A DNA stretch of 64,000 nt from Myxococcus stipitatus DSM 14675 (GCF_000331735.1 NC_020126.1:5908501-5972500); one strand, 5' to 3'. Positions 34,732-43,962 are shown, counted from the stretch's first letter. The notes: generated by a model from the letters alone, not told the origin. Numbers and translations are program-made.

Positions 34732-35643
34732 TCAGTCCCCGCGGGCGTAGGCCACGGCGAGCTGGCCGGCGAAGCGGGCGTTGTTCTCGAGGAGCGCCAG
34801 GTTCGCCTTGAGCGTCTTGCCGCCCGAGCGCTGGCCCAGCTCCCTCAGCAGGAAGGGCGTCACGTCCTTGCCGCGAACGCCCTGCTTGTCGGCCTCGGCG
34901 AGCGCGGAGGCAATCTGCAGCTCCACCTCGTGACGAGGCAGCGCCGTCTCCTCGGGAGGCGGCACGGTGTAGAGCACCCCACCCTGCCCCAGCGTCTCGA
35001 AGCGGGCGCGAGCGATGCGCGCCGCGGTCGCCACGTCATTCACGCTGTGTTCCAGGGAGATGCCGGAGTCACGGCTGTGGAACGACGGCAGCTCGCGAGT
35101 GCCCACGCCGATGACGGGGACTCCCGCCGTCTCCAGGAGCTCCATCGTCTTGGGCAGGTCGAGCACGGACTTCGCGCCCGCGCACACCACGGCGACGGGA
35201 AAGCGCGCCAGGGCGGCGATGTCCTGGGAGATGTCCCAGTGCTCCGAGGCGCCCCGGTGGACTCCGCCGATGCCGCCGGTGGAGAAGACTCGGATGCCGG
35301 CCGCGGCGGCCAGCTCACAGGTGGCGCTGACGGTGGTGCCGCCCGTCGCGCGAGTGGCCACGGCGATGGCCAGGTCTCGCGAGCCGAGCTTCAGGAGCGG
35401 CTCCTTGCCCTCCGCGAGCCGCCGCAGCTCCGCGTCCTCCAGGCCGACACACACCACGCCATCCACCACCGCGGTGGCCGCGGGAATGGCCCCCGCCCGG
35501 CGGATGGCCTCCTCACACGCGCGGGCGGCGGCGAGGTTGTGCGGATAGGGCAGCCCCTGGGCCACCACGCTCGTCTCCAGGGCGACAACGGGCTTGCGCG
35601 CGTCGAGGGCCTGGCGCACCTCATCCGAAAAACGTAGGTCCAT
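34732..35643 (-). CDS. psuG: Pseudouridine-5'-phosphate glycosidase
   Basis: A 303-aa protein matching PsuG, which reversibly joins or splits the C-C bond between uracil and ribose-5-phosphate. Signatures: VVALETSVVAQGLPYPHN, FSTGGIGGVHRGA, DISQDIAALA, VVCAGAKSVLDLPKT and SLEHSVNDVA, covering the active-site lysine and Mn-binding region. The length is typical. I chose MDLRFSDEV at 35643; a Met six codons earlier (MAYTRTM) is possible, and neither has a clear ribosome site. The partner kinase PsuK is not adjacent. It is divergent from the EamA gene. Confidence 0.9.
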   Translation of the reverse strand: MDLRFSDEVRQALDARKPVVALETSVVAQGLPYPHNLAAARACEEAIRRAGAIPAATAVVDGVVCVGLEDAELRRLAEGKEPLLKLGSRDLAIAVATRATGGTTVSATCELAAAAGIRVFSTGGIGGVHRGASEHWDISQDIAALARFPVAVVCAGAKSVLDLPKTMELLETAGVPVIGVGTRELPSFHSRDSGISLEHSVNDVATAARIARARFETLGQGGVLYTVPPPEETALPRHEVELQIASALAEADKQGVRGKDVTPFLLRELGQRSGGKTLKANLALLENNARFAGQLAVAYARGD

Positions 35644-35743
35644 GGTGCGCGTATAAGCCATGCCGGGGCAGGTGGCACAAGCCAGGCGAGGGCAAACGTC
35701 GGGTTGCAGGAAAGCCCCCTGGGCCTTATTCCCTCCGCGCGCC

Positions 35744-36652
35744 GTGTCGACCTCCGCCGCTACTGCTCCCGCCGCACAGCCCCGAGCCCTCTCGGCATCC
35801 GACCTGGCCATGCTCGGGGTCGTCGTTGCCTGGGGTACCAACTACACAGTGGTGAAGGAGGTCGTGGGCGTGATGCCGCCCTTGGCCTTCATGTCGGTGC
35901 GCTTCGCCATCGCCTCGGTGGCGATGCTCGCGCTGTTGCTCGTGGTCGAAGGCTGGAAGCCGCTGCGGCTCGGCGTGTTCCTCAAGCTCGCAGGCCTGGG
36001 GTTGGTCGGCAACACGCTGTACCAGCTCTGCTTCGTGCTGGGCGTGGCGAACACGACGGCGGCGAACAGCGGGCTCCTGACGGCGGCGACGCCCGTCATG
36101 GTGGCGGCGCTGGGGGCGGTGTTGGGCGTGGAGCGGCTCACCCGGCCGCTGGTGATGGGCTTGTCGCTGGCGGTGGTGGGCATGGTGCTGGTGGTCGCGG
36201 CACGAGGGCCGGCCATGGGCGCCAACACGAGGCTGGGTGATGTGCTCATCCTGGGCGCCTGTGCCTGCTGGGCCATCTACACCGTCGGCATCCGCTCGCT
36301 GGGCAACGAGGTGTCGGCGCTTCAAATCACCGCCGTCACCATGCTGACGGGAGCACCCGGGGTGATTCTGGCGGGACTGCCCGCCGTGCTGGAATTGAGT
36401 CCAGGGAGCGTCCACGGCGGAGCGTGGGTGGGCATGGTGTACACCGCGCTGATTCCCCTGGTGCTGGGCTACTTCATCTGGGGCCGCACGGTGCAGCAGG
36501 TGGGCAGTGCTCGTGCGGCGCTCTACAACACGGGAGTCCCCGTCGTCGCGGCCCTCACGGCCTGGGCGGTGCGCGGTGAGCGGCCCACGCCGTTCCAGGC
36601 ATTGGGCGCCGCGTTCATCCTCGGTGGCGTGGTGCTCAGCCGCAGGAAGTAG
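35744..36652 (+). CDS. EamA/DMT-family transporter
   Basis: A 302-aa membrane protein with about ten hydrophobic helices in two homologous EamA halves (SDLAMLGVVVAWGTNYTVVK at the start of the first, RLGDVLILGACACWAIYTVG at the second). It is of the drug/metabolite exporter superfamily (RhaT/PecM-like). Substrates of the family are amino acids, nucleotides or drugs; here it is unknown. The start is uncertain: GTG at 35744 fits the domain, while an open frame to 35660 and an ATG at 35810 also exist. The gene ends 7 bp before the convergent FHA gene. Confidence 0.82.
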   Translation: MSTSAATAPAAQPRALSASDLAMLGVVVAWGTNYTVVKEVVGVMPPLAFMSVRFAIASVAMLALLLVVEGWKPLRLGVFLKLAGLGLVGNTLYQLCFVLGVANTTAANSGLLTAATPVMVAALGAVLGVERLTRPLVMGLSLAVVGMVLVVAARGPAMGANTRLGDVLILGACACWAIYTVGIRSLGNEVSALQITAVTMLTGAPGVILAGLPAVLELSPGSVHGGAWVGMVYTALIPLVLGYFIWGRTVQQVGSARAALYNTGVPVVAALTAWAVRGERPTPFQALGAAFILGGVVLSRRK

Positions 36653-36659
36653 CGAGCCG

Positions 36660-38372
36660 TCAGCGCCCTTCCTCGCCTCGGCGCCCTCGCGCTACCGCGA
36701 GGCCGTACTCCCCAATCTTCTTGTCCAACGTGGGTCGACTGATGCCGAGCAGCGCGGCGGCTCGGACCTTCTTCCCTCCGGACTCCCGGAGTGCCTCCGC
36801 GATGGCATCACGCTCCAGGCGGCCCACGCGGGCCTGGAGTGTCTGCGCGTCGATGGCGGTGCTTCCCTGCTGGACCTCGGGCGGCAGATGCAATGCACCG
36901 ACCCGCCCTCCGGCGTAGAGCAACCCCAGGCGCTCCGCCACGAGCTCCAGCTCCCGCACGTTCTGCGGCCACGAATAGTCGGCCAACAGGCGCTTGGCCT
37001 CCGGCCCCAAGGTGGGCGGCTCGCGCCGGACCCGCCGTGCCGCACGCGCCACGAAGCGCTCGAGGAGCACCAGGACATCCTGCCGCCGGTCGCGCAGAGG
37101 CGGCACCTCCAGCTCGAAGCCCATCAGCGCACGGGCCAGCGAAGCCTCCACCTCACCTCGAGTCCCCTGCAAGGCCACCGGCGCCACCGAGGTGACGAGC
37201 AGCCGCACATCCACGGGCTCCTCGCCTCCTTGCCGCGCGGGAGCCACCCGACGGGCCATCAAGCGAGCCAACCGCTCGGCGGCGCCCCGCGAGAGCGCGT
37301 CAACGTGCTGAAGGAGCAGTGAGCCCTGGTCCGCGCGGAGCAGTGCGGAGGCCACCGGAGGCCGTCCCGGCGCGCTGGCTCGGCCGAAGAGGGCCTCCTC
37401 GACAGCGTCCGCGGGCTGACGGCAATCCACCACCACCAGCGGCTCCAGCGCCCGAGGCGAGCGCGCATGGATGACGCGAGCAAGCTGAGTCTTGCCTGTC
37501 CCCGGCTCGCCATGAAGCACCACGGGCGCGGCGCTGTTGGCGGCACGGCGAGCCGCCTCCCCCAGTGCCCGCATCACCCGCGAGGCGCCCAGCAGCACCG
37601 GCGAGGTCCTCCGGCTCCATCCGCGAGCGCACCGCCGTGTACGCCTCCCCCCCAGCCGCCCCAGCGCGGCGAGGAGCTGCCCCTCGCCTCCCGTGAAGGC
37701 CGAGTCCGCGCGAGTCGCATACAGCACCCCGAACGGCATGCCACCGGACGCCACGAGCGGAGCGCACATCTCGGACTCGGCCTGGACCAGTTCCTTGCGC
37801 TCCAGCGCCACCTGCGCGAGCGAGCGCGGCACGGCCATGGCCTCCGCGCCCGACACCGCCGCCGTCAGGAGGCCCGTGTTGGTGCCCAGCAGCGCCGCGG
37901 CCCGGTCCGCGCTGAGCGCGCGAGCCACTTCATCCGCCAGCCGCCTCAACACCATGGCCTCGCTCGTGGCCCCCAGGAGCGCCGTGCCGGCCGAGTACAG
38001 CGCCGCGGCCGCGCCGACATGAGGCAGCACCTCTTCGATGGGAACGTGCCCAGGAGACGTCGGGCCCCCCTCCACCAGCGTCACGGGAGGAGGCTCGAAG
38101 ACGGCCATCGTCGAGCCCACGAGGACGCGGTCTCCCGGGTACAGCACCACCTCGTTGCTGATGCGCGCGCCGTTGACCAGCGTCCCGTTGCGCGAGTCCA
38201 GGTCCGCCAACCGGACCTGCCCCTCGCTCACCGTCAACTGGGCGTGCTTGCGCGAGACCTGGTCATCCCGCAGGGGGATTTCGCAGGACGGACTGCGGCC
38301 AATGGCCATATCCGAGAGCACCTCATAGCGGAGCCCCGCGGATGGCCCAGTGAGCAGCAGGAGTGCGGGCAT
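36660..38372 (-). CDS. FHA-GAF-AAA(sigma54-activator-like)-Fis protein, degenerate
   Basis: A 570-aa protein laid out as FHA (residues ~5-95, with GRSPSC, SRKHAQL, NG), GAF-like (~120-235), a sigma54-activator AAA domain (~255-470) and Fis-type HTH (~520-560, VRAAALLGISRPTLDKKIGE). FHA-linked activators typically read phosphothreonine and drive sigma54 promoters. Here Walker A (GEPGTGKT) is present, but the GAFTGA loop that contacts sigma54 is absent after LFG, and the usual Walker B LFLDEI reads LLLQHVD. Residues ~245-260 are also out of phase (see finding at 37600). It may regulate without opening sigma54 promoters. It follows the DUF2314-like gene by 54 bp and may share its transcript. Confidence 0.8.
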   Translation of the reverse strand: MPALLLLTGPSAGLRYEVLSDMAIGRSPSCEIPLRDDQVSRKHAQLTVSEGQVRLADLDSRNGTLVNGARISNEVVLYPGDRVLVGSTMAVFEPPPVTLVEGGPTSPGHVPIEEVLPHVGAAAALYSAGTALLGATSEAMVLRRLADEVARALSADRAAALLGTNTGLLTAAVSGAEAMAVPRSLAQVALERKELVQAESEMCAPLVASGGMPFGVLYATRADSAFTGGEGQLLAALGRLGGRRTRRCARGWSRRTSPVLLGASRVMRALGEAARRAANSAAPVVLHGEPGTGKTQLARVIHARSPRALEPLVVVDCRQPADAVEEALFGRASAPGRPPVASALLRADQGSLLLQHVDALSRGAAERLARLMARRVAPARQGGEEPVDVRLLVTSVAPVALQGTRGEVEASLARALMGFELEVPPLRDRRQDVLVLLERFVARAARRVRREPPTLGPEAKRLLADYSWPQNVRELELVAERLGLLYAGGRVGALHLPPEVQQGSTAIDAQTLQARVGRLERDAIAEALRESGGKKVRAAALLGISRPTLDKKIGEYGLAVARGRRGEEGR

Positions 38373-38426
38373 GTCGCGGCGAAGCCTAGCGCCCCAGGAG
38401 GCGTGAGCAAGCGCCGCCGCGTCGCA

Positions 38427-39599
38427 CTACATCGGTCGCTCGGCGTTCAACAACGCCCGGATCTCCGCCTCATCCAGGGCCCGCCCCTCCCGGCTGAGGG
38501 CCAGCGCGTTGACCTGGGTCTCCTCGACCTCCACGTGGGCCCCCTTGCGCCACTCCGTGGTGTGCACCGCGCCATCCACCAGCTTGCCCACGAGGCTCCC
38601 GTCATCCCGGGCCATGAGCTCCAGCCAGAGGTTCTCCACCACCTTGTTGCCGTCCGGGTGGGTATCGAACGGGGCGCGGACCAGGAACGTGAGCGGCTCC
38701 ATCAGCCCCCGGCGCTGGAAGCGCGCCAGGAAGGCGGGCAGCAGGGCCTGGGCCTCACGGCGCATGGACTCCGTCTGCTCCTCCGGCTCCTGCGAGAAGC
38801 GCTCGCGATACGGCACCAGGAGCTGGGACGTGTTGTGGCGCCCCAGCGGGGACACCACCGTGAGGAACAAGCCCTCATGCCCCTCGAAGGTCTCCAGCGG
38901 CACGCCGAGCAGGTTGGCGCGCGCCTCCTCCGACGGCACCACCATGAACGCCTGCCCCTCGCTGGTGCCCACCTGGGAGCGCAGCGCCGGGCCCTGCCCG
39001 AAGGCGAGGTCCGTGCACAGCTCGTGCAGGAAGCTCTCGGCGGGCAACAGGTCCTGCTCCGCCAGGTGGAAGATCTCCAAGTCCCTGGCGCCGAACTTCT
39101 CCATCCCGTGCGAGTGGACCCACAGCGGCGTGTCGCCCTCCGTCACCTCCACCGCGTGCAGGTGGACATGGTCTCGGATGTCGAAGTCCAGCTCGGTGAT
39201 TTCGACGACGTCCTCGGGCTCGTGCAGCTTGAACGCCGCCAGGTCCACCAGCACCCCTGGCACATGCTCCAGCAGCGTGCGCACGGCCCAGAGCGCCTCG
39301 AACACGGGGAGCGTCGGCTGCGCCCCACCCGGCTCCAGCGACAGGTGGTAGTAGGCCTTCGCCTTGCCCAGGCGCTCGAAGGCCTCGGGGCTCCCGCTGT
39401 ACGCCGCCTTGTTGAAGCGAGGCAGCCCTTCGGCCCCCACCGTCAACCGGACGTGCACCTCCGAGCTGTCCGCCCGGAGCACGAACCCCTGCCCGTCCTC
39501 GGCCGGTGTGAACTCCACCTCGTCCGTCGCGAACGACGCCCGCAACGCGTCGAGCGGCACCGGACCGTCCTGCTCGGTCGCCAGGAGGTAGACCTCCAT
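38427..39599 (-). CDS. DUF2314-like protein
   Basis: A 390-aa acidic soluble protein with no signal peptide. The C-terminal ~70 residues (ENLWLELMARDDGSLVGKLV, DGAVHTTEWRKGAHVEVEET) have the pattern of DUF2314, a domain of unknown function usually given to small cytoplasmic proteins. The N-terminal ~300 residues are not recognised. The ATG overlaps the stop of the deoxynucleoside-kinase gene by one base (TGATG), so translation is coupled. No function is claimed. Confidence 0.65.
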   Translation of the reverse strand: MEVYLLATEQDGPVPLDALRASFATDEVEFTPAEDGQGFVLRADSSEVHVRLTVGAEGLPRFNKAAYSGSPEAFERLGKAKAYYHLSLEPGGAQPTLPVFEALWAVRTLLEHVPGVLVDLAAFKLHEPEDVVEITELDFDIRDHVHLHAVEVTEGDTPLWVHSHGMEKFGARDLEIFHLAEQDLLPAESFLHELCTDLAFGQGPALRSQVGTSEGQAFMVVPSEEARANLLGVPLETFEGHEGLFLTVVSPLGRHNTSQLLVPYRERFSQEPEEQTESMRREAQALLPAFLARFQRRGLMEPLTFLVRAPFDTHPDGNKVVENLWLELMARDDGSLVGKLVDGAVHTTEWRKGAHVEVEETQVNALALSREGRALDEAEIRALLNAERPM

Positions 39600-40213
39600 C
39601 ACAGGTGCTTCTCGATTTGCCGAAAGAGGTCCACGCGGTCCACCAGGTTGGTCAGGTAGTCGAGCTTGTCGGTGGCCAGCACCAGGACTGGAGACAACCG
39701 GTAGGCGCCGAACCATTCCTCGTACAGGGCATTGAGGCGCTGGAGGTAGCGAGTGGGAATGTCCTTCTCCATCGAGCGGCCGCGCAGGCGGATGCGCTCC
39801 TTGAGGGTCTGCACGGGGCAGCGCAGGTAGATCATCAAGTCAGGGGGACGCAGCGACTCGGAGATGGTCTCGTACAGTTCGCAGTACGTCTTCCAGTCTC
39901 GCTTGTCGATGAGCCGCTGACGGTGGAGGTTCTTGGCGAAAATCTCCGCGTCCTCGTAGAGGGTGCGGTCTTGAAGCACGGTGCCGGGCGTGCGCTCCAA
40001 CTCCCGGTGGAGGCGGAACTTGTGCGTGAGGAAGAAGAGCTGTGAGCGGAAGGCCCACGTCTTCATGTCCTTGTAGAAGTCCGCGAGGTAGGGGTTTTGG
40101 TCATTGGGCTCGAAGGACGGCGTCAGCCCGTACTTCCGGCAGAGGAAGGACGTGAGCTCCGTCTTCCCGGCGCCGATGTTGCCCGCGATGGCGATAAACT
40201 TTTTCCTGGCCAC
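39599..40213 (-). CDS. Deoxynucleoside kinase
   Basis: A 204-aa P-loop kinase of the deoxyadenosine/deoxyguanosine kinase (Dck/Dgk-like) family, which phosphorylates deoxynucleosides in salvage. GNIGAGKTEL is Walker A; EPNDQNPYLADFYKDMKTWA fits the substrate loop; QDRTLYEDAEIFA carries the DR(S/T) catalytic region; RIRLRGRSMEKDIPTRYL is the arginine-rich LID. The start is GTG at 40213 with AGGGG about 7 bp upstream. Longer frames to 40291 lack such a site. It leads the DUF2314-like gene by a one-base overlap. Confidence 0.88.
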   Translation of the reverse strand: MARKKFIAIAGNIGAGKTELTSFLCRKYGLTPSFEPNDQNPYLADFYKDMKTWAFRSQLFFLTHKFRLHRELERTPGTVLQDRTLYEDAEIFAKNLHRQRLIDKRDWKTYCELYETISESLRPPDLMIYLRCPVQTLKERIRLRGRSMEKDIPTRYLQRLNALYEEWFGAYRLSPVLVLATDKLDYLTNLVDRVDLFRQIEKHL

Positions 40214-40450
40214 GCAACCCCTGCTTGTAACCCCGCCAAGCGGCGCGCACCAGAAACAAGGTAAGGAAGCCTCGTGGTAGAAGAAGTGCATGCCCCCGCC
40301 CCCTCTCCCTCACCGCGCCCTGGGCGCCGCCCCTGTCCGGGGTGCGGCCACCCGTCCGGCCGTTCGGGACAGGACACCTCGCGGCGGGCCTGCCCTCGGG
40401 GCGAGCCTCTCGCCTGCCCCACGAACCGGCCCCGAGGAGGGGGCTGAGGG

Positions 40451-41239
40451 ATGCGCAAGCTTTTCTGCATTTTAGTCGCTGGGGTGTGGACGTTCGTCTG
40501 CTTCTTCCTGACCCTCTTCACGATGGTGCTGACGGTCAACGCCTCCCGAGGCCTCTGGGTGGTCCGCAGACTGTGGTCCCCCGTGCTGGTGTGGGCGGGC
40601 GGCGGAAAGCTGGAGGTGCTGGGCCAGGAGAACGTGGACCCCGACCGCCCCACCATCTACGTCGCCAACCACCAGTCCACCATCGACATCCCGGCGCACT
40701 TCATGGCCGTGCCCGTGCCCTTCCGCTACGTGGCCAAGGAGCAGCTCAAGTGGGTGCCGCTCATCGGCTGGTACCTGGCGCTCGGCGGGCACGTCTTCAT
40801 CAACCGGAGCAACCGCTCCAAGGCCATCGCCTCCCTGGACGCGGCGGCGAAGAAGATCCGCGGCGGCACCAGCATCTTCCTGTACCCGGAGGGCACCCGC
40901 TCCGAGGACGGTCGCGTCCTCCCCTTCAAGAAGGGCCCCTTCGCCCTGGCCCTCAAGGCACGTGTCCCTGTCTGTCCCGTCACCATCGAGGGCTCCGGCA
41001 AGCTCATGCCCAAGGACAGCTGGAACATCACCCCGGGCCCCATCCGCGTGAAGATTGGCAAGCCCATCGACACCACCCGGTTCGACGAGGATGACCGCGA
41101 GGGACTGGCCCGCGCCGTGCGTGACGTCATCATCGCGGACAGCCTCTCGATGGGCGGCAAGGGCGGCGACGCCGAAGACGCCGTCGCCTCGACAGGCCAA
41201 GAAGGCATCGGCGCTTCCCGCGCCCACTCCACTCCCTAG
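40451..41239 (+). CDS. plsC: 1-acyl-sn-glycerol-3-phosphate acyltransferase (PlsC family)
   Basis: A 262-aa acyltransferase that converts lysophosphatidate to phosphatidate in membrane lipid synthesis. Residues ~5-27 are a membrane segment. The catalytic HX4D box is NHQSTID (H74, D79), followed by YPEGTRS (acyl-acceptor motif). The C-terminal tail after residue ~220 (GGKGGDAEDAVASTGQEGIG) is a low-complexity extension not needed by the family. The TPR lipoprotein gene begins 10 bp after its stop. A long GC-rich leader (40214-40450) separates it from the divergent kinase gene. Confidence 0.9.
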   Translation: MRKLFCILVAGVWTFVCFFLTLFTMVLTVNASRGLWVVRRLWSPVLVWAGGGKLEVLGQENVDPDRPTIYVANHQSTIDIPAHFMAVPVPFRYVAKEQLKWVPLIGWYLALGGHVFINRSNRSKAIASLDAAAKKIRGGTSIFLYPEGTRSEDGRVLPFKKGPFALALKARVPVCPVTIEGSGKLMPKDSWNITPGPIRVKIGKPIDTTRFDEDDREGLARAVRDVIIADSLSMGGKGGDAEDAVASTGQEGIGASRAHSTP

Positions 41240-41249
41240 AGACGCCTCC

Positions 41250-42638
41250 GTGAAGATGACTCCCGCTCACCGCTTCCGCCCCTGGGCTCGCGCCGCCGTG
41301 CTGGGCCTGGGACTGCTCGCCTCCGGCTGCAGCCACACCAACGCGGCGACGGCCAACGCCGCACGCCCCACCGACGACCGCTCCCGCGCTCGCGCATTCC
41401 TCGACGAGAACCAGCCCCAGAAGGCGCTCATGCTCCTCACGGACCTGCATGCGCGCGGCCCCGAGGACCTGGATGTCGCGCGGATGCTGACGGAAGCCCA
41501 GGTGAAGGCGGGCCGCTCCGACGCGTGGATTGAAGAGCTCCAAGGGCGTCTGCGCTCGGGCGAGCGCGCGGTGGACCAGTACATGCTGGGCCTCGCCCTC
41601 TTCTCCCGAGCCAAGGACGCCGGCGCACCCGCCGTGGCCGCCTTCGAGCGCGCCATCGCCCTGTCCCCGGACACGGCCGAGTACCACTACCGCCTGGGCG
41701 TCGCGCGACTGGAGTCGGAGCAGTACGCGGCCGCGGTGGAGCCCTTGCGCCGCGCCACGACGCTGGCCCCTGACCGCCCCTCGTGGCGTCTGCCGCTGGC
41801 CAAGGCGCTGCACCGCACGGGCGACTCGCCGGGCGCGGTGGAGGCCCTGGGCGTGGTCGTTCGCGGTCGGCCCTCGCCCGCGGACGTGGCCACCGCGCGA
41901 GCGTTGATGGAGCAGGTCAACGACCCCTTCGGAGGCATCCCCAAGGCCGCCGAGGCCAAGCTGGAAGAGGGCCTGCGCTACCTCAACGACTTGGATGCAC
42001 CCCAGCACGCCATCCTCGCGTTCGAGGAAGTCCTCCACGACTACCCGGACCTCTCCGTGCTGCACTCGCTCCTGGGCCTGGCGTACCAGCGCCTGGACGA
42101 CGCGGGGCGCGCGGTGGACGAGTTCAAGCAGGCCATCGAACGCGCTCCGAGGGACGGGAAGAACCACCTCTACCTGGGGGAGCTGTACGCCTCACGCCAA
42201 CGGCCCGACGCGGCGCGTGCCGCCTTCGAGAAGGCCGTGGAGCTCCACCCCTTGTTGGACACGGCCTGGTTCCGACTGGGTGACCTGCACCTCGACCGCC
42301 GAGACCTGCCCGCGGCCCGCGCGGCCTTCACGGTGGCCGTGTCGCTGACGCCCGACTCCATCCCCGCACGGGGCAAGCTCGCGCTCGTGTATCAGCTCGA
42401 GGCCGACTACCCCGCCGCGGAACGCGAGCTCCGCTACGTGGTCGAAAAGGACCCGGAGAATGTGGAGTTCTCGTTGCGCCTGGGGTTGCTCTTCACGGAG
42501 CAGTCGATGAAGTCCTCGAAGCCTCAGGTGAGGAAGTCCGCGGCGGAGGAAGCAGAGCGCTGGCTCTCCAAGGTGCTGGAGGCGCAGCCGGAGAACGCGG
42601 TGGCCTCCCGTGCGCTGCAATCCCTCAAGGGCCAGTAG
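41250..42638 (+). CDS. TPR-repeat lipoprotein
   Basis: A 462-aa predicted lipoprotein: signal with lipobox LLASGC near residue 24, then a helical region built of tetratricopeptide-like repeats, for example AEYHYRLGVARLESEQYAAA, LGLAYQRLDDAGRAVDEFKQ and NHLYLGELYASRQRPDAARA. TPR lipoproteins commonly assemble outer-membrane or export machines. No specific partner is visible. The start is GTG at 41250 (VKMTPAHRF) or the ATG two codons on. It follows plsC by 10 bp on the same strand and may share its transcript. Confidence 0.82.
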   Translation: MKMTPAHRFRPWARAAVLGLGLLASGCSHTNAATANAARPTDDRSRARAFLDENQPQKALMLLTDLHARGPEDLDVARMLTEAQVKAGRSDAWIEELQGRLRSGERAVDQYMLGLALFSRAKDAGAPAVAAFERAIALSPDTAEYHYRLGVARLESEQYAAAVEPLRRATTLAPDRPSWRLPLAKALHRTGDSPGAVEALGVVVRGRPSPADVATARALMEQVNDPFGGIPKAAEAKLEEGLRYLNDLDAPQHAILAFEEVLHDYPDLSVLHSLLGLAYQRLDDAGRAVDEFKQAIERAPRDGKNHLYLGELYASRQRPDAARAAFEKAVELHPLLDTAWFRLGDLHLDRRDLPAARAAFTVAVSLTPDSIPARGKLALVYQLEADYPAAERELRYVVEKDPENVEFSLRLGLLFTEQSMKSSKPQVRKSAAEEAERWLSKVLEAQPENAVASRALQSLKGQ

Positions 42639-42674
42639 CCACCAACGGGCCACGCCCTTTACACTTCGTCCTTG

Positions 42675-43331
42675 ATGAGCGACGGCCGCAAGTCTCCGCG
42701 CACGACTTCCAATCCAGGCACGCAGCCCCGGACTCCCACGAGCCCGGGCATGCCGCGCGCGCCGACCAATCCCGGCATGCGGGTGATGTCGGCCGCGCGC
42801 ACCGCGCCGCTCGAGAAGAGCGAACAGTCCGGCCCGCTGAGCAAGCGGCTCGCGGGTGAGGCGTCCAATCAGGCCCTCAACGCGCTCTCCATCGCGAAGG
42901 AGATGGTGGGCGACTTCCGGCAGAGTGACCGGTTCTTCAAGTACAAGGCCGGCATCGTCGCGACCTGGCTCGTGCTGACGGCGGGGAGCTTCGCCATCGC
43001 CTGTCCGGGCAGCTCCATGCGGACGGGCGACATGGACGCGCGGCTGGTGCTCAGCGACAAGCTGGACCGGCCCTCCGTCACCATCTGGAACGAGAGCAAG
43101 GCGCCGTGGAAGGACGTCACGCTCATCGTCAACGGGCAGTACCGCGCGGCGGTGCCCTCCGTCGCGGCTGGGGAGTTCATCACCATCACCCCCAAGCAGC
43201 TCATGGGCAACAGCGGAGCGGCGCCCGCGGACCTGCGCTTCGAATCGCTGGAGATGCGCAGCAGCGACGACAGCGCCAACCTCACCGAGGACCTGCGCAA
43301 CGAGTGGAAGCGCCTCCTCGGGCCCAAGTAG
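42675..43331 (+). CDS. Small protein with one membrane segment, function unknown
   Basis: A 218-aa protein. The first ~50 residues are Pro/Arg/Thr/Ser-rich and disordered, residues ~65-85 are amphipathic, and one hydrophobic segment (AGIVATWLVLTAGSFAIAC) lies near residue 95. A ~120-residue globular domain follows (RLVLSDKLDRPSVTIWNESK, then VNGQYRAAVPSVAAGEFITI). The layout suggests a cytoplasmic tail, an anchor and a periplasmic part. I recognise no family. No ribosome site is visible before the ATG. It is convergent with rplQ and ends before the shared terminator. Confidence 0.65.
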   Translation: MSDGRKSPRTTSNPGTQPRTPTSPGMPRAPTNPGMRVMSAARTAPLEKSEQSGPLSKRLAGEASNQALNALSIAKEMVGDFRQSDRFFKYKAGIVATWLVLTAGSFAIACPGSSMRTGDMDARLVLSDKLDRPSVTIWNESKAPWKDVTLIVNGQYRAAVPSVAAGEFITITPKQLMGNSGAAPADLRFESLEMRSSDDSANLTEDLRNEWKRLLGPK

Positions 43332-43346
43332 ACCCCTGAAACACGA

Positions 43347-43377
43347 AGGGCGCCCTCCCCTTCGGGAAGAGCGCCCT
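43347..43377. terminator. Terminator shared by the membrane protein gene and rplQ
   Basis: 31-nt hairpin: AGGGCG/CGCCCT closing stem with further pairs and a CCC-TTC-GGG tip. It lies between two convergent stops (43331 and 43424) and is the only strong structure in the gap. No long T run. Confidence 0.6.
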
Positions 43378-43423
43378 CGCGTTGCCACCGGCTCCTCCTC
43401 ACGAAGGAGCGCGGCAGGCGGCC

Positions 43424-43840
43424 TTACTCGGCCTTGGTCTCTTCGGCAGCGGGAGCCTCGGCGGCGGGCGCGGCCTTCTTCTCCGGCCGATCCACCAGCT
43501 CCAGCAGGGCCATCTCCGCGGCATCACCCCGGCGGAAGCCGAGGCGGATGATGCGGGTGTAGCCGCCGGGACGCGTGGCGTACCGGTCCTTGTACTCGCT
43601 GAAGACCTTCTTCAGCACGTCACGGTCCTTCACCGTCCGGGCCGCCAGGCGCACGTTGGAGAGACCACCACGCTTACCCAGCGTGATGATGCGCTCCGCC
43701 AGCTTCCGGGCCTCCTTGGCCTTGGGCAGCGTGGTGCGGATGGCCTGGTGCTCGAGCAGCGAGGTGACCATGTTGTTCAACATCGCGAGCCGGTGGCTCG
43801 TGGTGCGGTGCAGCTTCCTCTGTCCAACCTTGTGGCGCAT
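43424..43840 (-). CDS. rplQ: Ribosomal protein L17
   Basis: A 138-aa bL17 with the family core [20 protein letters not shown] and a C-terminal Ala/Glu extension ([18 protein letters not shown]) longer than in E. coli. It is the last gene of the cluster; a 180-bp gap with three hairpins separates it from rpoA. Confidence 0.98.
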   Translation of the reverse strand: MRHKVGQRKLHRTTSHRLAMLNNMVTSLLEHQAIRTTLPKAKEARKLAERIITLGKRGGLSNVRLAARTVKDRDVLKKVFSEYKDRYATRPGGYTRIIRLGFRRGDAAEMALLELVDRPEKKAAPAAEAPAAEETKAE

Positions 43841-43851
43841 CGTCCTGCTCC

Positions 43852-43962
43852 GGGCCCCCGGAGGGGCCCACCACTCCGGCCGTATCAGGTACCGGGTGGG
43901 AAGGGCGGACCCGACACGGGGCCCGCCACTGCTGATTGGACCAGGTGGGTCTCACCAGGTCC
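43852..43962 (-). other. Three consecutive RNA hairpins in the rpoA-rplQ gap
   Basis: Inverted repeats at 43852-43869 (7-bp perfect stem GGGCCCC/GGGGCCC), 43904-43927 (9 bp with one wobble on the transcribed strand, GGCGGACCC/GGGCCCGCC) and 43938-43962 (9 of 10 bp, GGACC...GGTCC). They fill most of the 180-bp gap upstream of rplQ. A T run is absent, so a role in RNA processing or stability is as likely as termination. Confidence 0.6.

Noticed and set aside
35660-35743. Longer EamA N-terminus starting at 35660
   Set aside because: The added text is Arg/Gly/Pro-rich and not membrane-like; kept only as an alternative.
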